DNA from: Melioribacter sp051488685
GTDB lineage: Bacteria; Bacteroidota; Ignavibacteria; Ignavibacteriales; Melioribacteraceae
DNA length: 64,000 bases
Reading direction: 5' to 3'
Assembly: GCF_051488685.1 (NCBI RefSeq)
Contig: NZ_JBPSEH010000002.1
Span: 186,001-250,000, forward strand
The notes below the pieces were generated by a model that worked only from the letters and a program-made list of their open reading frames with translations, was not told the origin of the DNA and made no database searches. How positions within the stretch are numbered: position 1 is the first letter of the stretch; each line of letters begins with the position of its first letter. Both the position numbers and the translations under genes were made by a program. This document shows, piece after piece, positions 43,170 through 53,300 of the stretch.

Positions 43170-44009
43170 TCAGGTTAAATATTCAATTAACAATGTTAGT
43201 TTATCTTTTAGCTCTTTTCGATTAACAATAAAATCGAGGAAGCCATTTTCTAAAAGGAACTCGGAGCGTTGAAATCCTTCGGGCAGATCTTTTCCAATTG
43301 TTTGTTTAATAACACGCGGTCCTGCAAATCCAATTAAAGCCTTCGGTTCGGCTATGATCACATCGCCCAACATGGCAAAACTTGCAGTAACTCCCCCTGT
43401 TGTAGGATCCGATAAAACTGAAATATAGGGGATCCCTGCATCAGACAATCTGGCCAGGCGTGAACTTGTTTTAGCCATTTGCATCAACGAAAATGCACCT
43501 TCCATCATTCTTGCCCCACCACTCTGACTAACAATTATGAGCGGAATTTTATCTTGATAGGCAACATCTGTGATGCGTGCGATCTTTTCACCCACTACCG
43601 ATCCCATACTTCCACCAATAAAACGAAAATCCATCACCGCTATCGCTGATTTGATACCGTTAATTTTTCCCGTTCCTGTCCTAACTGCGTCATTCAAACC
43701 GGTCTTTTTAATCGTCTCATTAATACGGTCGGTATATTTTTTTGTGTCCTCGAACTGAAGTGGATCAGCTGAAATCATCTTTTTGTCATATTCTTTAAAT
43801 GTTCCTTTGTCAAGAATAATGGAAATATACTGGTCGCTTCCGATTCTAAAATGATAATTGCATTTCGGACAAACCCACAAATTAGATTCCAGTTGTCTAT
43901 TGTGTATAATTTCACCGCAGTCGTTGCATTTTGACCATTGTCCGTCGGGAATATCGGTCTTTTTACTTTCGGGCGAAATATTTTCTTTTTTTCTTTTGAA
44001 CCAGGGCAT
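43170..44009 (-). CDS. accD: Acetyl-CoA carboxylase carboxyltransferase subunit beta
   Basis: Half of the carboxyltransferase making malonyl-CoA. 279 residues: N-terminal zinc ribbon with C28, C31, C47 and C50, then IAVMDFRFIGGSMGSVVGEKI, VSQSGGARMMEGA and SDPTTGGVTASFAMLGD (oxyanion and CoA-binding region) and IGFAGPRVI. The start overlaps the DUF1573 stop (TGATG). accA, accB and accC are not in the window. It ends the sprA-porX-tsaE-tsaB-DUF1573 string. Confidence 0.97.
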   Translation of the reverse strand: MPWFKRKKENISPESKKTDIPDGQWSKCNDCGEIIHNRQLESNLWVCPKCNYHFRIGSDQYISIILDKGTFKEYDKKMISADPLQFEDTKKYTDRINETIKKTGLNDAVRTGTGKINGIKSAIAVMDFRFIGGSMGSVVGEKIARITDVAYQDKIPLIIVSQSGGARMMEGAFSLMQMAKTSSRLARLSDAGIPYISVLSDPTTGGVTASFAMLGDVIIAEPKALIGFAGPRVIKQTIGKDLPEGFQRSEFLLENGFLDFIVNRKELKDKLTLLIEYLT

Positions 44010-44737
44010 CAGCTCTTCCTAATTATTTTTGCGGATACGGTAATTACTTGTTTCGGATTATCAGGGTCGTTTGTGAATAAAACAACTGTTCTTACCAGTT
44101 CGCCCTCTCTTCCTTTGGTGTCGAGTTTTACTTTCATTCCGATTTCTTTACCGGGTTCGATAACAGGATTAGATATTAAAACCGCTGTGCAACCACAAGA
44201 ACTTTTTATATTTCTTATTTCAAGTTTCGACTTGCCGGCATTCTTAATTTTTACTGTTGCTTCTTTTACTGAACCTTCTTCTATTTCTCCGAAATCAATT
44301 ATGTTTTTTTCGAGCTTAATTTTAGGAGCCGATTCAGGATTTTGATTTGACAGCTTTGCCACAACATTGGCACGGAATGTAAGTTTTAGATACGAATTTT
44401 CGGGATCGTTCGAAAAAACATAGACATGCTTGTATTGTTGTCCGTATCTCCCTCTTGAATCGAATTTTATTTTTATTTTTGCGCTTTCGCCCGCTTCAAG
44501 TTCTTTTTTAGTTGGCATTGCCGCAGTGCAACCACATGAGGCACGTACGCTTTCAATTACAAGTTTCCCTTCCCCTTTATTCATAATCGCAAATTCATGT
44601 TCAACTGTCTCCCCTTCAATTATTTCACCGAAATCAAACTCCGGTTCAGGCGAAAATATCTTTGGAGCTTTTTCCTGTGCTATTATTATGCCTGTAAATA
44701 AAAGTAATAGCCAAAATAGATTAATCACTCTTTTCAT
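44009..44737 (-). CDS. Exported protein with two DUF1573 domains
   Basis: Secreted protein of 242 residues. Seen: signal peptide (about 1-20, LLLLFTGIIIAQ) and two Ig-like DUF1573 repeats of about 100 residues. Each repeat has FDFGEI.EG, a SCGCTA cysteine motif (ASCGCTAA and SSCGCTAV) and a .FTNDP/.FSNDP strand. The CGC pair recurs at the same place in each repeat. The function of the family is unknown; it is frequent in Bacteroidota envelopes. It overlaps tsaB by 17 bases and accD by one, so it is embedded among unrelated housekeeping genes. Confidence 0.88.
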   Translation of the reverse strand: MKRVINLFWLLLLFTGIIIAQEKAPKIFSPEPEFDFGEIIEGETVEHEFAIMNKGEGKLVIESVRASCGCTAAMPTKKELEAGESAKIKIKFDSRGRYGQQYKHVYVFSNDPENSYLKLTFRANVVAKLSNQNPESAPKIKLEKNIIDFGEIEEGSVKEATVKIKNAGKSKLEIRNIKSSCGCTAVLISNPVIEPGKEIGMKVKLDTKGREGELVRTVVLFTNDPDNPKQVITVSAKIIRKS

Positions 44738-45383
44738 TTTTTTCCCTGGTTATAAATTTTTTTAAATACAAAGGTTCGAGGTAATCAAAATCCGTAACCT
44801 TTTTCCCGTACTCATTAGCCCATTTAGCAACGTAATAAGCCGTTGGAGCCACTATTTTTTTTGCAAACAATAAATTATTATTATCGGCGTACACAATATC
44901 TGCATCTGAAACTTTTTTTTCAACTTCTTCTTTCAATATTAATTGCAAGTTGTCAACAGCCTGATAAGTATTTCCATCGGATAAATATTTTGCGTAATAA
45001 AAATCGTTAATGCTTGCCTTTTTTAGAATACAGAATTTCATTTTCTCGGGTAGAGCCAGAGTTAATTGAAGCGCAGCTGCATCGAAAGTAGGTACTGGAA
45101 TAATTGGCCTTTTCAATCCCATTGCAATTGATTTTGCAACTGTCATTCCAATTCTCAGCCCTGTAAAAGAACCTGGTCCATAAGATATGGCGATTGAATC
45201 GATATCGGAAAGCTGGGTTCCAAAATTTGCACGACAATATTCAATCATATTGAAAATTTTTTCTGAATGAATATTTTTTCTCAGAAAGTTTAATTCAAAC
45301 GTATCGATGTCATTGTTGTAAAAAGCAACACTGCACACTTCGCCAGAGGTTTCAATGGCCAGTATCGGATTATTATTTCTCAT
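44721..45383 (-). CDS. tsaB: tRNA threonylcarbamoyladenosine synthesis protein TsaB
   Basis: Pseudo-kinase partner of TsaD in making t6A37 of ANN-decoding tRNAs. 220 residues: ILAIETSGEVCSVAF, ISYGPGSFTGLRIGMTVAKSIAMGLKRPIIPVPTFDA, the characteristic TsaB dimer region, and a divergent second half. ATG start overlapping tsaE by 11 bases. TsaD and TsaC are not in the window. Confidence 0.94.
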   Translation of the reverse strand: MRNNNPILAIETSGEVCSVAFYNNDIDTFELNFLRKNIHSEKIFNMIEYCRANFGTQLSDIDSIAISYGPGSFTGLRIGMTVAKSIAMGLKRPIIPVPTFDAAALQLTLALPEKMKFCILKKASINDFYYAKYLSDGNTYQAVDNLQLILKEEVEKKVSDADIVYADNNNLLFAKKIVAPTAYYVAKWANEYGKKVTDFDYLEPLYLKKFITREKNEKSD

Positions 45384-45816
45384 TCTCGTAGATTTTAATT
45401 ATTCTTTTTCCGTTTTCTTTTTCGTCGACATTATTAATTTCCACAACCAGATAATTTTCAGGGAGAATTTCACTCCACAGGTCAGCCCATTCGATAAAGA
45501 TAATTGAGTTATCGTCATTCAGATAATCTTCGAAACCGATGTCATAAAGTTCTTCTATTTTTTTAATTCTGTAAAAATCGAAATGATAGATTCGAAATTG
45601 ACCTTCATAAATATTTACTAACGAGAAACTTGGACTCGAAGTTTGGTCTATTATTCCCAAATTATTACATACGCAATTTACAAAAAATGTTTTGCCTGCG
45701 CCCAAGTTGCCTTTCATTGCTACTATTGAAGCGGGTTTAAGTAATTTAACAAACTCCGCAGCAACACTGCACGTGTCGGATTCGGAATTTACTATTTTTT
45801 CGTACGGGAGTTTCAT
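45373..45816 (-). CDS. tsaE: tRNA threonylcarbamoyladenosine synthesis ATPase TsaE
   Basis: ATPase that powers t6A synthesis with TsaB/TsaD. 147 residues: P-loop GNLGAGKT (36-43), SPSFSLVNIYEG, YHFDFYRIKKIEELYDIGFEDYL, and FIEWADLW (Walker B region). It starts 3 bases after the porX stop codon, and tsaB overlaps its 3' end by 11 bases, so tsaE, tsaB and porX share a transcript. Confidence 0.95.
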   Translation of the reverse strand: MKLPYEKIVNSESDTCSVAAEFVKLLKPASIVAMKGNLGAGKTFFVNCVCNNLGIIDQTSSPSFSLVNIYEGQFRIYHFDFYRIKKIEELYDIGFEDYLNDDNSIIFIEWADLWSEILPENYLVVEINNVDEKENGKRIIKIYENEK

Positions 45817-45818
45817 TT

Positions 45819-47378
45819 TTATCTATTCTCGAGTGTTACAAGAGGCAAAATCATTTCTTCCATCGAAATACCTCCGTGTTGAAAACTATCTTTATAGTAG
45901 CTCAAATATTTATGATATTCAGTTGGATAAACGAAGTAGTAATCCTCTTTTGCAATTATATAACTGATAGTAACACCTCTTTTAGGCAAGCGGTAGTCAG
46001 ACGGATCTTTAATGTAGATGGCATGTTTATCGTCCACTTTTAAATTCCTTCCGAATTTAAATCTTAAATTTGTCGAGGCTTCTCGATCACCGAGTACTTT
46101 AGCACCACGCATTGTTCTTATACTTCCGTGGTCAGTTGTTATTATTACTTTAACTTTTGGAATATTCGAAATGGCTTTCAAAGCGTTAAAAAGATACGAA
46201 TATTTGAACCAGCTTTCAGTAAGCGATCTATATGCAGATTCATCGGGGGCAATTTCTTTTAGTATTTGTGAATCTGAGCGACCGTGGGCAATCATGTCGA
46301 GAAAATTTACAACCACTGCGGTTAAATGTGTATTTTTATATGAGAGTACATTTTGTTCAAATGTTCTTCCAACTTCGGGATCTATAATTTTAATGTATTG
46401 AAGGTCATTTTTTAGTTTTATTTTTTTTCTTTTAAGAAGATTTTCGAGCAACTCCTTTTCATATTTATTCATACTTCTTTCGTCGTCGTTGCCGGTACTC
46501 CAGAGTGCCGGGTAAAATTTTTCAATTTCCGATGGAAATAATCCGGCGAACAACGAATTACGAGCATAGGGAGTGGCAGTCGGTAGTATCGACAAATAAT
46601 ACTCTTTTTTAATACTAAAATAATCTTTCAGGTGTTTTTCCATAACAAGCCACTGATCCATTCTTAAGCAGTCGATAACGAAAAGAAAGACAGGATTGCC
46701 TTCGGCCTCGATTTGAGGTATGAGCGATTTTTCGAGGATTCGATTTGTTAAAACTGGAGCGTTTTCTTCTTCAAGCCAATGCCTGTAATTTTTTTCGATG
46801 TATCTGGAAAAGATTCGATTGCATTCTTTTTTTTGTTCGTTTAGAGTTTGACGTAGATCGACTTCAGGATGAATATCGAGTTCCATATCCCAATAAATTA
46901 GTTTATTGTTAATGTCGATCCAATCGTCGTAATTTGGTTCGTTCATCAAAATTCTCGTAATCGAATTGAAATCTTCCAGATAGTCTTTTGCGACAAACTC
47001 ACCGGATATTTTTTTCTTTTCGAGCATTTTTTTGCAAACCATTAAAACCTGTGAAGGGATCACCGGCTTAATTAAATAATCCGAAATTTTGCTTCCGATG
47101 GCTTCGTTCATTAGAGATTCCTCTTCGCTTTTTGTTACCATCACAACTGGAATATCCGGATTGATTTCTTTTATTCTGGCAAGTGTTTCCAGTCCACCCA
47201 TACCGGGCATCATTTCATCGAGAAAAATCAGATCGTAATTTTTCAATTTCACCTGGTTGATTGCATCATTTCCATTGGTAACTGTATCAACTTCATAACC
47301 TTTTTCATTAAGAAATATTATGTGCGATCTCAGAAGCTCAATTTCATCGTCGATCCATAAAATTCTACTGGGTCTCAT
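45819..47378 (-). CDS. porX: PorX-type response regulator with PglZ phosphatase domain
   Basis: Two-domain regulator of about 519 residues. Receiver domain (1-120): acidic pocket D10/D11 in LWIDDEIE and phospho-site D54 in IFLDEMMPGMGG, with LIKPV lysine. PglZ/alkaline-phosphatase-like domain (about 200-519): VIDCLRMDQW (metal ligand region), PTATPYARNSLFAGL with the nucleophilic threonine, and ITTDHGSIR. This is the PorX layout, a two-component regulator that controls type IX secretion and acts on nucleotide messengers in P. gingivalis. The start is ATG at 47378 with AAAGGA upstream; a longer TTG frame (47405) overlaps sprA. It lies 13 bases behind sprA; a PorY-type kinase is not nearby. Confidence 0.93.
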   Translation of the reverse strand: MRPSRILWIDDEIELLRSHIIFLNEKGYEVDTVTNGNDAINQVKLKNYDLIFLDEMMPGMGGLETLARIKEINPDIPVVMVTKSEEESLMNEAIGSKISDYLIKPVIPSQVLMVCKKMLEKKKISGEFVAKDYLEDFNSITRILMNEPNYDDWIDINNKLIYWDMELDIHPEVDLRQTLNEQKKECNRIFSRYIEKNYRHWLEEENAPVLTNRILEKSLIPQIEAEGNPVFLFVIDCLRMDQWLVMEKHLKDYFSIKKEYYLSILPTATPYARNSLFAGLFPSEIEKFYPALWSTGNDDERSMNKYEKELLENLLKRKKIKLKNDLQYIKIIDPEVGRTFEQNVLSYKNTHLTAVVVNFLDMIAHGRSDSQILKEIAPDESAYRSLTESWFKYSYLFNALKAISNIPKVKVIITTDHGSIRTMRGAKVLGDREASTNLRFKFGRNLKVDDKHAIYIKDPSDYRLPKRGVTISYIIAKEDYYFVYPTEYHKYLSYYKDSFQHGGISMEEMILPLVTLENR

Positions 47379-47391
47379 TTCAAATCCTTTT

Positions 47392-50300
47392 TTATTGAAT
47401 AGCAATTCTTACGTCCACACCTGCTTCGTTGGTTGTAGTTGGAGGCACACGTGAAGCACCCTGTGGCTCGATTGTCGACCTTCTGTAAAAGATTGACAAT
47501 GTAACACGTGAACTCATTACATATTTAATCTTTGGTTCGAGAACTGTGTTTACTTTACCATCTTGAGGTGTCCCTTCTTCTTTGAAATTATCCATATTAT
47601 AAACCACAGTTGAATTTTGTCCGTTAGTGTAAGTAATCGAAATTTCCAGGTCGTTTTTCAATGATATCCCGAATAATGGTAAATCGAAACCGCTCTTGGA
47701 ATAACTCAAAGAAACATTAATATCACGAGAAAACGATTCGGTAATATTTCTTGTGGAAGAACCGAGAGAGTATGAATTTCTGGTGGTGTATCTTATCGTA
47801 CTTTGCAACGAACCGCCCCATAAATTATCAAATTGGAATGTAATTCCCAATAACGGAGTAAATGAATAATCAACTTTCTGTGTTTGTATTTCCTGAATCC
47901 CGTCGGGATTGATTAACCACCCTTCGCTGTAATTGGAAGAATACGCATGATTTATCGTTATTCTTTTTGCAAACGACAGGAGTTCGTATTTTTCGAGGCC
48001 TGTCCACGAGAAACTCCAGTTCGGTCGCGGTATGTATTTGAATAATTTCGACAAAACTGGAATTTTTCCCAATATTGATGTGGTTTCGAATCCCCGTACA
48101 AACGCATCCGATAAACTTTGAGTAGGATTTTCGGAATTTTTATTATAGAGTTCATGAACTTTTGAAATTCCGTTTCCGAAACCGAATGGCATAAATAAAA
48201 ATGAACGGTTCAAAGTACCAGTTGTATTGTAAACTTCTGCATAAGCAAAGCCATTTTCGTCGGTTTTGAAATTAATCGATTTATTAATTCCCCATCCTAC
48301 TTTCCAGCTTATATCGAGTTGAGCACCTTCCCAGAGTGGTCTCGAGGTTCGCATATCAATATCATTTTTATGTGTATAATTATCTGTTAAATTGCCGAAA
48401 GGCGAGCGTGGACCAATATCATTTGAGAATCCAAGCATAAAGAGCCTCGATGGACCGTTAGTTGGAGATTGTTTGAATCCCCAGAAATTATTGAATCCTG
48501 TACCAGTTCCTTTCAAACCACCACCTGTATAGCTGCTTGATTGCGAAAAGTTAAATGAAATCTGGTCATAATCAATTAATAACCATTTAATTCCGAGCTT
48601 CAAATACTCGAGTACTACTGTAAAAGTTCCTGGAGTTTCGTTAAGTTCTGTCTCGTTCATTATATTAGAAATAAGAGAATCTTTAACTGTTGACGTATCT
48701 TTAAGTGCATTATCCTGCGCAATTTGTCTATCGACGTCAACTCCACGCTGTTCATTTGTTCTTCTTGTTCCTCGTCCCCGAGCTTCTTTCGACGGTTGAT
48801 TTCGTTGCGCAGCAGCTTGATTGGAGTTGCTTTCCTGGAATAGTGGGGCAAAAATCGATTTAAGCCTTACTGTCATCCCTGCAGAAATTCTATTGGAATA
48901 ACCTGCCGAACGTCCCAGTTCTTCCTGATTGAAATTATAAATCCAGCTATATGAAACTCCGTATGATGCATTTACATTAATATATCTGTTCAAATCCCAG
49001 AAAGTAGGTATTTTAGGATTGGTTCTGATATCAAAATTTTGCTTGTAATTAAAATCTCTTCCAAAAAATTCACCGTTAAAAATATCCCGCCAGATTTCAC
49101 TTTCGGAACGTTCATACAGACTATCTTTTAGAAGCAAATAAGCCAGCGAAGACTGAACGTCGAAGTTGTATGCCATACTTAAATTTAGTAGACCACCTTC
49201 CGTAATTGCCCATGTAAATCCTGCATTACGCGAAGCCGTAAAATCTCGTTGAATATTTGGTTGAGTTGCAAGTGTTCTATTGACGGTATAATTTCGTTTG
49301 CGTGTAGTATTTATGCCTGCGCTGATTGTCTGCGGCAAAAAATAAACTTTCATTTCTTTGTAATCGGTCAGTAAATCAAATATACTTCCTATAATCGGGA
49401 TATCGGCTGGACGGAAGAAAAGTTCACGGCTTAAATTTACGGAATATGATATACTTCCGTTCCATTGCCAGCTGTTATTGGTTAATATTGTTGGAGATGT
49501 ATTTGTTGTTTTGTTGTAATTAAAACTGAATGTAAGGTTATTAATTAAATCTCGGATATACCAGATATCCGTTGGCACTTTGAATTTTACATTTGATAAA
49601 GTCCAAGATTCGGAAAAACTGTATGTCCTTGTCGAATTAATAAATTCGCTGATGGAATCATCGATTGCCTGGCTATCCCAGTTTTGTTCTATTAGTGCTT
49701 GCCTTAATTGATTCTGAGCTTCGGAAACTTTAATATCCGTTCCCGGTTTGAAAAGAGGATTCTGTCTTCTTTCGTTGCGGGAATAAACAATTCTAAAGTT
49801 ACTACCTGCAAGATTTAGAGGAATAAGTTTTAATAAATCAAAATCGACTGAAACTCCCCAAGAAATGGCTTCGTTACGACTGCCAAAGCGATCAGTCAAT
49901 TTGTGAAAATATGGGTTTGTTTGACTTGCATTGAAACTTACTTTCATAACATCTGCCAGGCCAAAAGTACCTGCAACACTATAAGCCCATCCGGGAGTAT
50001 CGTCGGCTTCGAGCACTCTCAATTCGTTAATCCAGACACTGCCGGATATTTTCTCGCCCTGCGTCCCTCTATCTGCTGGATTTATAATCCCAATTGTAAA
50101 AAAAGAAACTCTTGTTAATGTAGGATTACCTCTGATCCCATAGGTATGTCCCTCTTTCCCCTCGACGGGAACTCTATAAACTTTATTAATATTAGAACTG
50201 TCGCGTCTTTGTTTGATAGCAGTAAGTTCCGAGAATAAAATTTTCACTTCATTCCAATTTCTGTTATCGCTGTCACTCTTCAATGGCTGGCGGTACTCGT

Positions 50301-53300
50301 AGAAGTTTAACGAGTCGGAGCCAAATCTGATATAAACTTCTGAGGAATAGTTTTCGGGACTTTCATAATAAGTCACACTACCCGGCATATCATTTTCATC
50401 GGCGTGCACGAATAATTTCATTTGTTTATAATTAAAGACATCGAGAGGTTTATAAAGATATTTTACAACTTCTCTTTTATCGCCGTCTTCCAGATTTTTT
50501 ATTACGAGTTCCAGCGATTGTTCATTTTTGAAAATCTCATAATCGGGTTGACTTCTGTCTCTTTCACGATGAACACCCGGAGGAGAATGATATTCAGGAT
50601 TGTCTTCCACATTTACTACTGAAACAGTTAAAACTGTATCGTCGTTTGTTACACGCGGTGGTTCAAGAACTTTCTGCCATTGATTACCAACGAGATTCAT
50701 TTCAGCAAATCTTAAATGGACAGGACTATCGGTACCTGAGACCCAAAATCTAATGGTTTCGACAACTGAGAAACTTGGATCGCCGTATTTTTCTACGTAA
50801 TCTTTTAAAGGTATACGAAAGAGATACCAGCCCGCATTATCTCCGCCTCCTTGAATGAACGGATTGGCTCTGTTTGTGTCTAACGGAATTTCATAACGGA
50901 AGTAACTGTTTACACGGTCCAAAGTGAAATTATGGTTGAGGTCCTCAGAATCCGGCAATCTTCCAATATCAATTGAAACTGCATTTCCCTGTGTTCCGTT
51001 AATTTGTGTGTATTCGGGATTTTGAGTAAGCTGGAAGAAATAGTTGTCACCGCTTGGATCGGGATTTGTCGCAGAGTCGTAATTGGGTTCCTGTGCGTCA
51101 ATCCAGCCGTCAATTCCTGTGTCTTCTCCTTCATCAATAAGATCATTGAAATTTTTGTCTTCGGTATCTAACTGACCATTTGGAATAATATCTTCGCTTA
51201 TTTGACCTAAATCGATATTCAACTTTAAGTTGGGCGGAGCGTTCTCAATTTTAACCCAAAATTCGATGAACTCAATATTTTCTTCGATAAGATTATTAGC
51301 CGTCGTCGATAAAAGCTTCATCATGCCAGCCCAGTTTTTCTTTTTGTCGCTTAAGTCGGGATTCCAGTTATAAGATCCGGACTTATCGGGAATATAAACA
51401 AAATCGAGAGCTGTAATTAGACTTTGATCCGGTGCTGCTTGTTTTCGATTACCATATAAATGATAAATTGTAACATCCGAAGGAGTACGATTGAACCAGT
51501 AAGCCTTAGCCTTATGATTCATCCTTTCTCTTTCTGGTAATGCATCGATAAATGGCAGACCATTTGGGACACTTATGTCTTTCCAGGCTCCATATTGCAT
51601 ACCGAGAGGAATTATTCTCTTTGCACCTTCGAAATCATCAATATATGCAATACTTTTGCCTTCGTCGCTTTCTATCGAACTTTTTTTCGTATTTGGGTCG
51701 GGACTCATGTAAGCATATTCGGCATTTAATGTAAGTTTGGAGATTGTACTGGTCGGGATAACATAATCAATTGCTTTTGTGAGAAATGGCATATCGAGAC
51801 TCGTTTTGAAATCGAGTCCAAATATGGAATTGTTCAGCGGTTCTTCGCCTATTCTAACTTTGTCGCTAAGTGTCTGTTGATTTAAATTCAGAAATGAAAA
51901 TCCCAACGAGGTATTACGGTCGATTTCATACAAGCCGCGCAATCCTACGAGAGTTTTGGAAGCCATCTGGAATAAATCGTTCTGTTCATAAGTTATTTTT
52001 AGATCGGCACCGGGCACAAGGGCTTCCGGTTTCCTAATAATAACCTGACCAATGTTATAATCGACAGTATAATCGATGCCTTCAGTCAATGCATTTCCGT
52101 TTAAGAGAACTTTTACAGAATTTTCAACAACATTGAATCCGATATTGTATGAAGATGTTACCGAAGCGGTATATTCGCCTGTAACTAAAAATTTATCTTT
52201 GGCTCTATCCTGACGAGCAAAGTTAACTGTTGTATCATAAACAGCATCGTAACGTAAATCGGAAGGCAATTCGGAAGGCAAATCGTTACCGAAAGGTTCA
52301 AGAACCGGGAAAATAATTTCGCCTGTTGATTTTATTATAGTTTTGCCCGGTATAAAATCGAAAGCGCCGTCGGGACCACCTGTACCGCTTTCGTCCGTTT
52401 TATCGAATCCAAATGCCTGTATTAACTTAATTCCGTTGTAATCGCTTTGTGCTTCGCCTCCTTCAAACTGATATTTAATATCGAGTTTAAATCCTTCCTT
52501 GTTAATCTCTCTTCCTCCGATTGCATAAATATTCTTTAACTGAAGCTTCCATGCCTTTTTAAATTGCGGCTGAAGATTTGGAGGTTTAACGAGCAAAAGG
52601 ACAATATTAGCAGAACTGTCGGCAGCGACATCTTTAAGAAATTCACCGTAGTAAATATCATCGTCAGGCGAAGCGGTAGTACCTTCTCTACGAAATGCTA
52701 CGGCAATTGCTTCTTGTTGTTGAATTTGAGTTTTAAAACTAATAAAACCCGTTTCGGGGTGGATTTCGTAATCAACATTTTCCTGCAATTTAATCCAACG
52801 GACACCAATTTCCTGGACACCGCTTATCGTTTGCTCTACTGTATTTCTTAAATCGTCATATTTTTCATTAGCTTTACGTGGTCGTAAATCAATAAACGCA
52901 TGACCTTTTCTTTCATTCGGATTATATAAACCTGTATAAGTTTTCCAGACCTCAATTTCTTTAATTCTGAGAGAATCGATAACTTCAGGCACAAATTTGC
53001 TGAAGTATCGATTAAAAACATTTAGATTCGGATCGGTGTAAATTTCGTGGACGAAGAAATGGTTCGGCGAATAATCGTATGCATGAATTTGAAACTCCTG
53101 AGATTTTGAACCTCCACTAACGGAAACCTCCTGAGTTTCGCCCTTTTTCTGTGATGCCAGTGCAGTGAGTTTCAATGGTCCTAACTGGAAATTTGCTTTA
53201 ATACCAAAGAGAGCTTCGCTGCCCCCAATCAAAGGCGATGTTTGGAGAGACACGTTTCCAGCTTCAATACTCTGAATAATTTCGTCTTCATAACCAGTGT